A stretch of 58,377 nucleotides of DNA from Trinickia mobilis (GCF_017315705.1 NZ_JAFLRF010000037.1:1-58377); one strand, 5' to 3'. Positions 32,974 through 41,687 are shown, counted from the first letter of the stretch. The notes: generated by a model from the sequence alone, not told the origin. Translations and numbers: made by a program.

Positions 32974-33873
32974 ATGAACAATGTCGACTGGAACGATCTG
33001 CGATTCCTGCTCGCCGTGGCGCGTAGCGGCTCGGCCGCCGGCGCCGCGCGCGTGCTAGGTGTGTCGCATGCCACCGTGCTGCGACGAATACAAGCACTGG
33101 AAGATGGGGTAGGCACACCGTTATTCGACCGTCTGCACACGGGATATGTACCGACAGCAGCAGGACAGCGTTTTATCGAGGTTGGCGACGCTTTCGAACG
33201 CACATTGACCGGCACTCAACGCGAAGTCGAGGGGCAGACCGCCGATCTCATCGGGACGATCCGCTTTTCCACCACCGATGCATTCGCAAATCTCGTGATG
33301 CCCGAGATCCTGGCGAGCTTTCGGAAACGATATCCCGGGATCAAGGTAGACATGCGCATCACAAACGTCCGCCTCAACCTTGAGACGCGGGAGGCTGACA
33401 TAAACCTACGTCCGACCGCCGCCCCTCCTCCTTCGTGGGTTGGCAGGCGTATGGTGCGGTGCGACTTTGGCCTCTACGCGAAGTCTGATTGGCTCGCCGC
33501 CCACCGCAGGGGTGGGCTTGAGTCGCTCGACTGGCTCTTGCCGGATCTGTCGCCTTCGTTTAGACGGCTGACCGACTGGCTACAGTCACGCATCGGGCAC
33601 GCCACGATCGCTGCGCAGCTCGATTCCTTTCTTGTGATGCGCCACTTAGCCGAGCTGGGCCTGGGCGCAGCGCTGCTCCCTTGTTTCGTAGCGCGTCGGT
33701 CGGGGTTGGTGTTGTTGGAAGAGGTGCCCCGAGTGTTCTCGATTGACGTCTGGCTGCTGACACACCCCAATCTGCGCCAGATGGGCCGCGTCCATGCATT
33801 CATGGAGCACGTCGCTCTGAGCATGGAGTCGATGCGGGCCGAATTCGAGTCACAGGAGACGCATAACAGCTAA
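32974..33873 (+). CDS. LysR-family regulator (copy A', intact)
   Basis: The 299-residue protein starts MNNVDWNDLRFLLAVARSGS and carries a standard winged helix (AARVLGVSHATVLRRIQALE). The effector domain extends to HLAELGLGAALLPCFVARRS and the C-terminal HPNLRQMGRVHAFMEHVALS. It is the full-length counterpart of the deleted gene at 22384-22890. It is divergent from the cytoplasmic YceI gene and upstream of the cytochrome b561-YceI genes, so it may control either or both. Confidence 0.9.
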   Translation: MNNVDWNDLRFLLAVARSGSAAGAARVLGVSHATVLRRIQALEDGVGTPLFDRLHTGYVPTAAGQRFIEVGDAFERTLTGTQREVEGQTADLIGTIRFSTTDAFANLVMPEILASFRKRYPGIKVDMRITNVRLNLETREADINLRPTAAPPPSWVGRRMVRCDFGLYAKSDWLAAHRRGGLESLDWLLPDLSPSFRRLTDWLQSRIGHATIAAQLDSFLVMRHLAELGLGAALLPCFVARRSGLVLLEEVPRVFSIDVWLLTHPNLRQMGRVHAFMEHVALSMESMRAEFESQETHNS

Positions 33874-34104
33874 ATGCAAATGCGCCGATATCGGCCCGTC
33901 GTCGCGACTGTCGAGCCCTAGGTGCCTTGCGCTAACCGGAAGACACCTTCCCGGATTTGACGGAGTCCGCGTGGCACACCGCGTCTATGATGCATCCACG
34001 TGCCGAGCTCGTTTTCGCATGAAAGTCACAGATGGCGGGTTTCGAGCCATTGATGCTTGGATACCCCTCTTACCCTAACACTTCGTTATCCTATGTAACT
34101 AGTT

Positions 34105-34698
34105 ATGGAAAGAACCCAGGATCTTTACTACAGCGGAGTCGCTATCGGCCTACACTGGCTGATCGCACTTTTAATCGGTGGCGGTTTCTATCTCGGCTGG
34201 ATCATGACCGACATCCCGGGTTTCACCCCCAGGAAGCTCGAGTACTTCTCCTGGCATAAATGGATCGGGGTAACCGTATTCGTACTCGTCATGGTACGTG
34301 TCACCTGGCGTGTGACGCATCGCGCGCCCGCGCTGTCACATGGCATCGCAGGCTGGCAACGGGGCGCTGCGCACCTCGCCCACTTCCTGCTGTATACGTT
34401 GATGGTTCTGATCCCCATCTCCGGCTATTTCTACAGCTCCGCTGCAGGTGTTCAGGTTGTGTACCTCGGGCTGGTTCCGCTACCGCCGCTTATCGACCCG
34501 AATGACGCGATCAAGGGCACCCTGCGTTTGATTCACATGGCGTTGACTTACACGCTTCTCGCGCTGGTCACCTTGCACGTCCTTGCAGTGCTCAAGCATC
34601 AGTTTTTCGACCGAGACGACACGCTCGCGCGGATGATGCCCTTTCTGCGCAGGAACCGAAAAACACAAGAGCCGGCTTACGGCTCTCGCAAATCTTAA
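34105..34698 (+). CDS. Cytochrome b561 (CybB-like)
   Basis: The 197-residue inner-membrane protein has four helices. Haem-ligating histidines are visible in GLHWLIALLIGGGF, FSWHKWIGVTVFVLVMVRV, HLAHFLLYTLMVLIPISGYF and LVTLHVLAVLKHQFFDRD. E. coli CybB is a superoxide:ubiquinone oxidoreductase. A cytochrome b561 followed by YceI genes is a common gene order. Next to a hydroxyquinol pathway, whose substrate readily autoxidises, it may remove superoxide or recycle quinone. GGCTTACGG near the 3' end lies in a small inverted repeat (AGAGCCG/CGGCTCT). Confidence 0.9.
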   Translation: MERTQDLYYSGVAIGLHWLIALLIGGGFYLGWIMTDIPGFTPRKLEYFSWHKWIGVTVFVLVMVRVTWRVTHRAPALSHGIAGWQRGAAHLAHFLLYTLMVLIPISGYFYSSAAGVQVVYLGLVPLPPLIDPNDAIKGTLRLIHMALTYTLLALVTLHVLAVLKHQFFDRDDTLARMMPFLRRNRKTQEPAYGSRKS

Positions 34699-34739
34699 GG
34701 TTGCTTTAGATCTCGTTTCAACGCCTCAATGGATCAGAT

Positions 34740-35303
34740 ATGAAATTGAATTTCTTCAATTGGATGCTCGCAGGTGTCGTCTCCGCGACCCTGGGTCCGA
34801 TGGCCTCTTCCTTTGCTCAGAGTGATGCGGGCAGGAGCACCGTGATAGCCACCTCCCGGCAAATGAACGTCCCCATCGACGGTAAGTTCACCCGGTTCTC
34901 GGCGCAAGTCACCTTCGATCCCGGCAAGCCGACAAACGGTAGCGCGAGTCTTTCTGTGGAAACCAGCAGTTTCGATCTCGGGGACACAAGCTACAACGAA
35001 CAAGCGCGCGGCAAGGCATGGTTCGACAGTTCGACCTACCCCAATGCGACCTTCGTCTCAAGCGCAATCATACCGACCGGAAACAACCAACTGAAGGTGA
35101 CCGGCAAGCTCACCATAAAAGACAAGTCGCAGAGCGTAACAGTGCCTGTCACCGTGACGCAGCAAGGCGCGACGCAAATTTTCGACGGCGCTTTCCCGAT
35201 CAAGCGCACCCAGTTTGATATCGGAACGGGCGAATGGAAAGACACGTCAATCGTCGCCGACGAGGTCGTCATCAAGTTTCATGTCATCGTCGCCAAGAAA
35301 TAG
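34740..35303 (+). CDS. YceI-family periplasmic protein
   Basis: The 187-residue protein has a signal peptide (MLAGVVSATLGPMASSFA-QS). A YceI barrel follows: KFTRFSAQVTFDPGKPTNGS, YNEQARGKAWFDSSTYPNAT and KLTIKDKSQSVTVPVTVTQQ. The N-terminus replaces the common DxxHS with RQMNVPIDGKF, placing it in the divergent YceI branch often found with cytochrome b561. It probably binds an isoprenoid quinone or fatty amide. It lies 41 bases after the cytochrome gene. Confidence 0.88.
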   Translation: MKLNFFNWMLAGVVSATLGPMASSFAQSDAGRSTVIATSRQMNVPIDGKFTRFSAQVTFDPGKPTNGSASLSVETSSFDLGDTSYNEQARGKAWFDSSTYPNATFVSSAIIPTGNNQLKVTGKLTIKDKSQSVTVPVTVTQQGATQIFDGAFPIKRTQFDIGTGEWKDTSIVADEVVIKFHVIVAKK

Positions 35304-35330
35304 GCGACATAACGTAGGAGGAGATAGAAG

Positions 35331-35912
35331 TTGAGCAAAACCTTTGCATATGCGGCCTGTGCGATCGCTATGGGCCTATCGTTCAGCGCGATGGCCGCCG
35401 AAACTACGTATCAACTCGATCCGAGCCATACGTACCCGAGCTTTGAAACCGACCACTTCGGCGGTGCGTCCATTTGGCGAGGTAAATTCAAGAAGAGCAG
35501 CGGCACTGTCAAACTCGACCCCGTGGCCAAGTCGGGAACGGCTGAGGTCGTTATCGACCTAGCATCGGTAGATATCGGCAACGACAAGCTTGACGGTGTG
35601 TTGCGAGAAGGCGGCTTCTTCGACGTCAGCAAATACCCCACTGCGGTGTACGAGGGCACCGCCGTCAAATTTGACGGCGACAAGCCGGTGGAGGTAATCG
35701 GGACACTGACCATGCATGGCGTGACGAAGCCGCTGAACCTGCAGATCGAGTCGTTCAAGTGCTACCAGAACCCCCTGATTAAAAAGGAAGTGTGCGGCAC
35801 GGAATCGACGGCCACCTTCAATCGCGACGAATTCGGCATCGACTTCGGCAAGGCTTATGGCTTCAACATGAAAACCACGCTTCACATTCAGGCCGAAGGT
35901 ATCAGACAGTAA
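35331..35912 (+). CDS. YceI-family periplasmic protein
   Basis: The start appears to be TTG at 35331 after GGAGGAGATAG, giving 193 residues with a signal peptide ending SAMA-AET. The classic YceI motif [19 protein letters not shown] is followed by [38 protein letters not shown] and [20 protein letters not shown]. It lies 27 bases after the other YceI gene, so cytochrome b561 and two YceI proteins form one operon. A remnant of a second copy of its C-terminus lies at 32097-32216. Confidence 0.9.
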   Translation: MSKTFAYAACAIAMGLSFSAMAAETTYQLDPSHTYPSFETDHFGGASIWRGKFKKSSGTVKLDPVAKSGTAEVVIDLASVDIGNDKLDGVLREGGFFDVSKYPTAVYEGTAVKFDGDKPVEVIGTLTMHGVTKPLNLQIESFKCYQNPLIKKEVCGTESTATFNRDEFGIDFGKAYGFNMKTTLHIQAEGIRQ

Positions 35913-35997
35913 GGCGCGCACCGAACGGCGGGTCCAGTTGCCGAACTGCCCTACGGCGGCCTACCCTCGGGCCTCGGCCTCTCCCGCCCTCGAGCGC

Positions 35998-36079
35998 AAG
36001 TAGGTCCCGCCCAGCGGGAAACTCATTTTCAGCATCGGCATGGTCACCCAACTGGCGAATACCTACACTTGTCCCGTCG
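35998..36079 (+). repeat. 82-bp conserved block, copy 2
   Basis: This is the counterpart of 30242-30323 (minus strand), with 76 percent identity over the full length and no gaps. TCCCGC/GCGGGA forms a perfect six-base stem with a three-base loop. It ends 56 bases before the start of the Dabb gene, at the head of the hydroxyquinol operon, so it may contain that operon's promoter or leader. Confidence 0.55.
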
Positions 36080-36135
36080 ACTCGCTTTGGCGGCGAAGCG
36101 CCGGAGCGCCTCACTTAACCAAGGGTATAAACGCG

Positions 36136-36438
36136 ATGATCAAACACATCGTCATGTGGAATGTAAAAGGCGACACTTCTGACGAAAAGTCAGACAACGT
36201 TCGTAAGCTGAAAGCTGCTTTCGAGGGGCTGCAGGATTCGATTCCTGGCATGACGGCGCTGGAGATCGGGAACAATATCAGCACGACCGATTACGCATGC
36301 GATGTCGTGCTTTATTCCGAGTTCGAATCACGAGAGGCGCTTGAGCACTACGCGACCCATCCCGCACATTTGCGGGTCAAGCAGGATCTGGAAGGCCTGC
36401 GAATCGCGCGTCATCAAGTCGATTACGCCAAGGATTGA
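36136..36438 (+). CDS. Dabb-family (stress-responsive A/B barrel) protein
   Basis: This 100-residue protein starts MIKHIVMWNVKGDTSDEKSD and shows the Dabb pattern, with GMTALEIGNNISTTDYACDV and LYSEFESREALEHYATHPAH. Dabb proteins are small dimeric ferredoxin-like barrels; some act as cyclases or decarboxylases, most are unassigned. It is the first gene of the hydroxyquinol operon, and the maleylacetate reductase follows within 90 bases. A role in handling an unstable intermediate is plausible but unproven. Confidence 0.88.
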   Translation: MIKHIVMWNVKGDTSDEKSDNVRKLKAAFEGLQDSIPGMTALEIGNNISTTDYACDVVLYSEFESREALEHYATHPAHLRVKQDLEGLRIARHQVDYAKD

Positions 36439-36524
36439 GACTCCGTTCGGGCGCATTTTGTACAGAGCTCGAATCCAACCGAAAGCGTTCCCTTTTGAAT
36501 TCTTTTCCAGTGCCGGATGCCATT

Positions 36525-37583
36525 TTGAACCCTTTCATCTTTGAACCGAAGATTCCGCGCGTCGTGTTCGGCGCGGGTTCGTTGCGGTCTCTGACGCGAG
36601 AAATCGATGCGATGCAGGCACGCCGCGCGCTGGTCCTCTCCACGCCGGCGCAGGCGGACCAAGCCGAGCGGGTCGCGCAGATTCTTGGCGATCGCACAGT
36701 GGGAATCTTTCCCAAGGCAGTGATGCACGTTCCGCTCGAACTCGCGCGGGAAGCGCGAAGCGAGGCGGACCGCCTCGGTGCGGACTGCATGGTGGCCATT
36801 GGCGGCGGCTCGACGATCGGCCTCGGCAAGGCGATCGCGCTCGAAGGCGGTCTGCCGATCCTCGCGATTCCCACCACCTACGCCGGCAGCGAGATGACCT
36901 CCATCTATGGACTGACCGAAGCCGGTATCAAAAAGACCGGGCGTGATACGCGCGTGCTACCACACACGGTGATCTACGATCCCGAACTGACGTTGTCGCT
37001 GCCGCTGAACATGACCGTTTCGAGCGGACTCAATGCAATCGCGCACGCGGCCGAAGGTCTGTATGCGCACGACGGCAATCCGATCATGGCGTTGATGGCA
37101 GAGGAAGGAATTCGGGCGATTGCGGCGGCCCTCGATCCATTGCGCGAAGACCCATCCGACATCACGGCCCGCAGCGATGCCCTTTACGGATCCTGGCTGT
37201 GCGGCACGGTCCTTGGCGCGGTGTCGATAGGGCTTCACCATAAGTTGTGCCATACCCTCGGTGGCGCCTTTAACTTGCCGCACTCGGAATTGCATGCGGT
37301 GATTCTCCCGCACGCGCTCGCCTATAACAGCCCGGGTGCGCCGCAAGCACTCGCTCGCATTGCGCGTGCGCTGGGCGTGCAAGACGCACCCGCCCGACTG
37401 TATGAGCTGCTTCAACGATACGAACTGCCGGTCTCGTTGGCTGAACTCGGCATGCCAAGGGAGGGCATCGACCTGGCAGCCAACCTGGCAGTAAAAAGCC
37501 CTTATCCGAATCCTCAACCGCTGGAAGAACAACGGATACGGAAACTGCTCGAGCGCGCTTACGAAGGCGCAGCACCAAACTAA
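36525..37583 (+). CDS. Maleylacetate reductase
   Basis: The enzyme reduces maleylacetate to 3-oxoadipate with NADH in hydroxyquinol and chlorocatechol pathways. The start is probably TTG at 36525, because LNPFIFEPKIPRVVFGAGSL matches the family N-terminus (352 residues); GTG at 36510 is an alternative. It is an iron-type alcohol dehydrogenase fold. The nucleotide loop is DCMVAIGGGSTIGLGKAIAL, with AIPTTYAGSEMTSIYGLTE, and metal-binding histidines lie in NAIAHAAEGLYAHDGNP and LHHKLCHTLGGAFNLPHSEL. The product enters the 3-oxoadipate route; genes for later steps are not in the window. Confidence 0.92.
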   Translation: MNPFIFEPKIPRVVFGAGSLRSLTREIDAMQARRALVLSTPAQADQAERVAQILGDRTVGIFPKAVMHVPLELAREARSEADRLGADCMVAIGGGSTIGLGKAIALEGGLPILAIPTTYAGSEMTSIYGLTEAGIKKTGRDTRVLPHTVIYDPELTLSLPLNMTVSSGLNAIAHAAEGLYAHDGNPIMALMAEEGIRAIAAALDPLREDPSDITARSDALYGSWLCGTVLGAVSIGLHHKLCHTLGGAFNLPHSELHAVILPHALAYNSPGAPQALARIARALGVQDAPARLYELLQRYELPVSLAELGMPREGIDLAANLAVKSPYPNPQPLEEQRIRKLLERAYEGAAPN

Positions 37584-37641
37584 CCTTCACTCATCGCGCG
37601 CTCGCACGATTCATTTCACTTTGACGAAGATAGGAGCGACC

Positions 37642-37947
37642 ATGCTGTTTCTGATTTATCGCAAAGACAAACCGGGACATTTGCACGTCCGGCTCGAAAA
37701 CTATGCGCGTCATCTCGAATATCTTGCTCCCCTGACGGGCAAGATTCACGTGGGTGGCCCCACCCTGGGCGCCGGAGCCGGCGCCGCCGACGAAGACATG
37801 ACGGGAAGCTTCTTGATTTATGAAGCTTCCGATTGGAACGAGGTTGACGAATTCGTCAAGAGCGATCCGTTCACGCAAGCGGGCCTGTTTGCGACTGTCA
37901 TCGTCGAGCGCTGGAAGCACGGCAAGCATAACGACCGCGCTAAATAG
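37642..37947 (+). CDS. YciI-family protein
   Basis: The 101-residue protein starts MLFLIYRKDKPGHLHVRLEN after a GATAGGAGCGACC ribosome site. It shows the YciI/ferredoxin-like pattern with TGKIHVGGPTLGAGAGAADE and WNEVDEFVKSDPFTQAGLFA, which carries the usual Asp-Pro-Phe. In hydroxyquinol and chlorocatechol clusters YciI proteins are common; one relative (TftG) removes halide from a chlorohydroxyquinone. A helper role on a substituted intermediate is therefore plausible. It lies between the maleylacetate reductase and dioxygenase genes. Confidence 0.88.
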   Translation: MLFLIYRKDKPGHLHVRLENYARHLEYLAPLTGKIHVGGPTLGAGAGAADEDMTGSFLIYEASDWNEVDEFVKSDPFTQAGLFATVIVERWKHGKHNDRAK

Positions 37948-38061
37948 CGTGCCGTCGTTTTTGCTTGCATGTGCGTCCGCTACCTCGCGCCGGCGCGCGC
38001 ACATTCGACAATCAATTTGCCACATTCATTATTTCCAAGCCACAGCGTGAAGGAGGCGATA

Positions 38062-38940
38062 ATGCGCAACCTGAATGAAGACAACATTACCCAAGCCGTT
38101 CTGGCCCGGCTCGTGGATATGCCGGACAATCGTCTGAAAACGATCGTCGTCAACCTGATCCAACACTTGCATGCCTTCGCCCGCGAAACGAAGCTGACCG
38201 AGGAAGAGTGGAAACAAGGCATCGATTTCCTGACGGCGACCGGGCACAAATGCACTGACACGCGACAGGAGTTCATTCTCCTGAGCGACACGATCGGCCT
38301 GTCGCAACTGGTGGTAGCGCAAAACCATCAGCGCTCGAGCAACGCCACGGAGCAGACGGTGTTCGGCCCGTTCCACGTGCCTAATTCACCACTCTTGCCG
38401 CCTCGCGGCGCCGATATCACCAACGGTGCGCCAGGCGACCCGTGCTTTATTTCCGCGCGGGTCATGACGACGAATGGGGAGCCGCTCCCCGGTGCGGAGG
38501 TTGACGTCTGGCAAGCGGATTCAGAAGGATACTATGACGTTCAGGACACTCAGTGGTCGAGCGACAACATGTCGTTGCGTGCCCGCTTCATCACCGACGA
38601 ATCGGGAACCTTATCGATTCGCACGGTCAATCCCAAGAACTACCCGATTCCGACTGATGGGACGGTGGGCCAAATGCTCGAAGCGATGCACCGGCACCCG
38701 ATGCGCCCGGCGCACATTCATTTCATGGTGAAGAAACCCGGCTACGACACGCTCATCACACATATCTTCTCAGACGGTGACCCGTATCTCGACTCCGACA
38801 CCGTGTTCGGCGTGCGCTCAAATTGTATTGGCCGCTTCTTGAAGCACCCGGCTGGCAAGGCACCGGATGGGACGAAAATGGAGGTTCCCTTCCACACGAT
38901 TACGTGCGATCTCGTTCTTGAGCCGGTCGTCGAGTCCTGA
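38062..38940 (+). CDS. Hydroxyquinol 1,2-dioxygenase (intradiol)
   Basis: The start at 38062 follows GAAGGAGGCGATA and gives 292 residues. The N-terminal helical linker domain (KLTEEEWKQGIDFLTATGHK) precedes the intradiol catalytic domain. Its iron ligands are visible as Tyr in DSEGYYDVQD, Tyr in NPKNYPIPTDG and the two His of MRPAHIHFMVKKPGY. Length and motifs fit the hydroxyquinol branch of catechol dioxygenases. It opens 1,2,4-trihydroxybenzene to maleylacetate, which the reductase upstream converts. It closes the four-gene operon. Confidence 0.93.
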   Translation: MRNLNEDNITQAVLARLVDMPDNRLKTIVVNLIQHLHAFARETKLTEEEWKQGIDFLTATGHKCTDTRQEFILLSDTIGLSQLVVAQNHQRSSNATEQTVFGPFHVPNSPLLPPRGADITNGAPGDPCFISARVMTTNGEPLPGAEVDVWQADSEGYYDVQDTQWSSDNMSLRARFITDESGTLSIRTVNPKNYPIPTDGTVGQMLEAMHRHPMRPAHIHFMVKKPGYDTLITHIFSDGDPYLDSDTVFGVRSNCIGRFLKHPAGKAPDGTKMEVPFHTITCDLVLEPVVES

Positions 38941-38975
38941 AGCGTGACGGTATAGCCCGCAGGAATGAGCCCTTA

Positions 38976-39005
38976 CGTCAGGCTTTGGCCCGCTGAAGCC
39001 TGACG
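38976..39005 (+). terminator. Hairpin after the hydroxyquinol operon
   Basis: CGTCAGGCTT and AAGCCTGACG pair perfectly around a 10-base loop, 36 bases after the dioxygenase stop. No T-run follows, so termination is possible but not certain. Confidence 0.45.
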
Positions 39006-39128
39006 CACCGGATTTCGCGGCATCAAGTGCGAGCGCACTCCCCACAGGCCGGTGAAAATGACTATCTTTCAACTTCGACGCTCAAATTAGATATTTTGTA
39101 GTACGAAGTATAGATTCGCTCATTAACG

Positions 39129-39152
39129 AGGTCATCTGACGATAGATGACCT
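39129..39152. promoter_or_regulatory. Inverted repeat in the porin upstream region
   Basis: AGGTCATCT and AGATGACCT form a perfect 9-base inverted repeat with a 6-base centre, 86 bases before the porin start. It may be an operator for control of the porin. AGAGGAGAC before the GTG at 39238 is the ribosome site. Confidence 0.4.
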
Positions 39153-39237
39153 TTAGTTAAACCAAGTCCGACGCAGCAGCTAATGGCTATCAGGACGCGA
39201 ATGCGGTTTTTAAGTTGACAAACAGAGGAGACAAACG

Positions 39238-40371
39238 GTGGATGGCCGGCTTCGGATTATATCAATGCTGTGCGCCGCAGCGTGCGCGAGCGGCACCGCC
39301 CACGCTCAAAGCAGCGTAACGCTGTATGGAATACTAGACACGGGAATCGAATACATCTCCCACGCCGACCCGGCTGGCGACAAGGTGATTCGCATGCCAG
39401 GCAACACGGGGGAACTTCCCTCCCGCTGGGGGATTGCAGGCACGGAAGATTTGGGCGGCGGATTGCAGGCGCAGTTCGTACTTGAGAGTGGCTTCAACGT
39501 CAGTAGTGGCGCATTGAATCAGGGCGGCAGGGAATTCGGCCGACAGGCTTGGGTGGGCATCAATTCACCGTATGGCTTATTGTCATTTGGGCGACAGTAC
39601 GTCATGACCTATTACGCTCTATCCGATGCCGACGTCTTCTATCCTACAATTTACGGCATTCCTTCATTTGATGCGTACCTCGCCAATGCACGCAGCGACA
39701 ATACGGTTGCATACAAGGGCACATTCCACGGACTGACGATCGGGGCAACGTATTCATTCGGAAGAGACTCGGCGGGAACCGGAAACTCGCCAGGACAAGG
39801 GACGTGCGTCGGCTCCGTGCCGGGAGATCCGGTACAGTGCCGCCAATGGACTGCACTTCTGAAATACGACTCCGCGTACTTCGGCGTAGCGGCTTCATAC
39901 GACGAGCAGCGCGGCGGCGCGACGGCGGCGGTCAATTTCTACGACGGTGCAACGCCCTTCCCCATCACAAGCCGCGTCGACAAGGATGCGCTTGCGGTAG
40001 TCGATGCCTACGTCAAGATCGGCAGCGCGCTCAAAGTCGGCTCCGGCTGGGTCGGCCGCCACGTCACGACCCCATCGTCGAATATCACCTCCAACCTCTA
40101 TTTCCTGGACGCCTCGTACCTGCTTACCCCTGCCGTGCTGCTCGATGCCGAGGTGCAGCGGATCATCAACCAAGACCAGGACGCTCGTGCGACAAAGGTA
40201 GCTCTCCGTGCGACCTACCTGCTGTCGAAACGAACCGCGGTGTACGCGGAAGGCGCCTACTTGTTCAACAGCAAGAAGGCGGCCTATTCGGTCAGCGCAG
40301 GCGGCGCGTCCACCCCGCCATTTGGTCAAGGTCAGGCTGCAGCGATGCTCGGCGTCCGGCATTCGTTCTAG
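39238..40371 (+). CDS. Gram-negative trimeric porin
   Basis: The 377-residue outer-membrane protein uses a GTG start. It has a signal peptide (LCAAACASGTAHA-QSS) and the porin opening SSVTLYGILDTGIEYI. GREFGRQAWVGINSPYGLLS and FGRQYV follow; the C-terminal strand ends GVRHSF with the terminal Phe needed for membrane insertion. It follows the hydroxyquinol operon on the same strand and probably lets the aromatic substrate or related acids enter the periplasm. Cys residues in GQGTCVGSVPGDPVQCRQW suggest a disulfide-bonded loop, which is not typical of the family. Confidence 0.92.
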   Translation: MDGRLRIISMLCAAACASGTAHAQSSVTLYGILDTGIEYISHADPAGDKVIRMPGNTGELPSRWGIAGTEDLGGGLQAQFVLESGFNVSSGALNQGGREFGRQAWVGINSPYGLLSFGRQYVMTYYALSDADVFYPTIYGIPSFDAYLANARSDNTVAYKGTFHGLTIGATYSFGRDSAGTGNSPGQGTCVGSVPGDPVQCRQWTALLKYDSAYFGVAASYDEQRGGATAAVNFYDGATPFPITSRVDKDALAVVDAYVKIGSALKVGSGWVGRHVTTPSSNITSNLYFLDASYLLTPAVLLDAEVQRIINQDQDARATKVALRATYLLSKRTAVYAEGAYLFNSKKAAYSVSAGGASTPPFGQGQAAAMLGVRHSF

Positions 40372-40682
40372 CGTAGACCGTATTAAATCTATGGTCCCTC
40401 CCATTTTTGACACCCGCGAGCATTACTGCTACGCCGCCTCAGGAAATTTAGATTGCATACAACTACCCAAACCAAAAGTCGATCCGAGACATCAAGCGGG
40501 CATAAGGGCGGAACGATCGTGATGTCGGCCTGCGTTGAATAATGCTGTGCATCGCGGTCGAGCTGGCGCATGTTCAAAAGACTCAGCATTTGCGGCGCTC
40601 CGTCGGGTGATCTTGGAATGGCGCTCCTGGCGAGTGCGGCGATACCGAAACGTAAGCCTGTTCGATCTCGCGGATGTCCAAT
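40372..40682. other. Intergenic region without supported genes
   Basis: The 311 bases after the porin contain no convincing reading frame, hairpin or repeat. The boundary at 40683 leads directly into a chain of gene fragments. Confidence 0.4.
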
Positions 40683-40916
40683 TTAGTATCCGAAGAATTC
40701 CTCGCCGCGAATATCGTCGTCATCGACTTCCATGTCATTGAGCACGCCTCTCATGGACTCGACCATGGCGGGCGGTCCGGCCAGATAGAAAATCGGTTCC
40801 GTCAAGCCGGCGCTTGCCAGCTTGATCTTGGCCGTGTCGATCACTCCGGTTTCACCCTGCCAGCGACGATGAGATGCGTTCAATCGGGTCATCGTCGTGA
40901 TCAGGCGGAGGTTCGG
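40683..40916 (-). pseudogene. Ferredoxin-NADP reductase-like C-terminal fragment
   Basis: The last 77 residues of the frame match the NAD-binding end of FNR-type flavoreductases: HRRWQGETGVIDTAKIKLAS, then PIFYLAGPPAMVESMRGVLN and DDDDIRGEEFFGY before the stop. The N-terminal FAD domain is absent. Upstream the frame runs into DNA that codes for a threonine aldolase fragment on the other strand. The break is near 40917. Confidence 0.8.
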
Positions 40917-40917
40917 A

Positions 40918-41215
40918 TTGCTGGGGATTCGTGCGCACACGGAGCCCGGCGACGCGGTCATGTTCGACCAGAATGCGCATGTATATCTTTTCGAAGGGGG
41001 TGCGCCCGCCGCCATCTCTGGCGTGTTACCTCGTCTTCGGCCTGGGGTACGTGGCGTGTTTACGCCGGAGGACGTATCGAATGCATTGGGGGTGTCGCAC
41101 AAGTTCTTTCCGAGCACAGTTCCGGCGCCCGTGAAACTGCTATGCCTGGAAAACACGCATAACTTAGGGGCAGGAAAGGTCTGGCCTATCGAGCAGCTAA
41201 AGGCGGTTCCACGAC
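40918..41215 (+). pseudogene. Threonine aldolase-like internal fragment
   Basis: The frame reads LGIRAHTEPGDAVMFDQNAH, then VYLFEGGAPAAISGVLPRLR and APVKLLCLENTHNLGAGKVW. These match consecutive parts of low-specificity threonine aldolases (PLP-dependent beta-eliminating lyases). Neither the N-terminus nor the PLP-lysine part is present. It is bounded on the left by the reductase fragment and on the right by the aldehyde dehydrogenase fragment. Confidence 0.75.
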
Positions 41216-41216
41216 G

Positions 41217-41687
41217 CTGGGGCCTTTGTCGTCCCAGTCGGCCCGTGACAACCTGGCGCTGCAGGTCAAGGCGGCCGTGGCCCACGGCGCGACGTTGCAC
41301 TATGGCGGCAAAGCGGCCGATCGAGCGGGCAACTTCTTCGAGCCGACGATCCTGACCAACGTGAGCCGTGACAACCCTGCGTACTTCGAAGAGTTCTTCA
41401 GTCCAGTGGCCCAGGTGTACGTAGTCCGGACGGACGACGAGATCGTCGATCTGGCCAACGACTCGCGATATGGGCTAGCTGGCGTCGTGTTTTCTAAGAA
41501 CGTCGAGCGCGCCAAGTCCCTAGCCTCGAGGATCGAGACCGGTGCCGTTTGGATCAACACGTTTTCGAGCACTGCGCCGGAGCTTCCGTTTGGTGGCGTC
41601 AAGCGCTCTGGCTACGGCCTTGAACTCTCTGAACTCGGCATTAAGGAGTTTGTGAACCAGAAGCTTGTGCTCGTCGCGAAGAACTGA
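41217..41687 (+). pseudogene. Aldehyde dehydrogenase C-terminal fragment
   Basis: About 157 residues match the C-terminal third of succinate-semialdehyde-type dehydrogenases: GPLSSQSARDNLALQVKAAV, FFEPTILTNVSRDNPAYFEE, TGAVWINTFSSTAPELPFGG and VKRSGYGLELSELGIKEFVN. The NAD-binding and catalytic cysteine parts are missing. It lies immediately after the threonine aldolase fragment with no start codon context. Confidence 0.85.
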
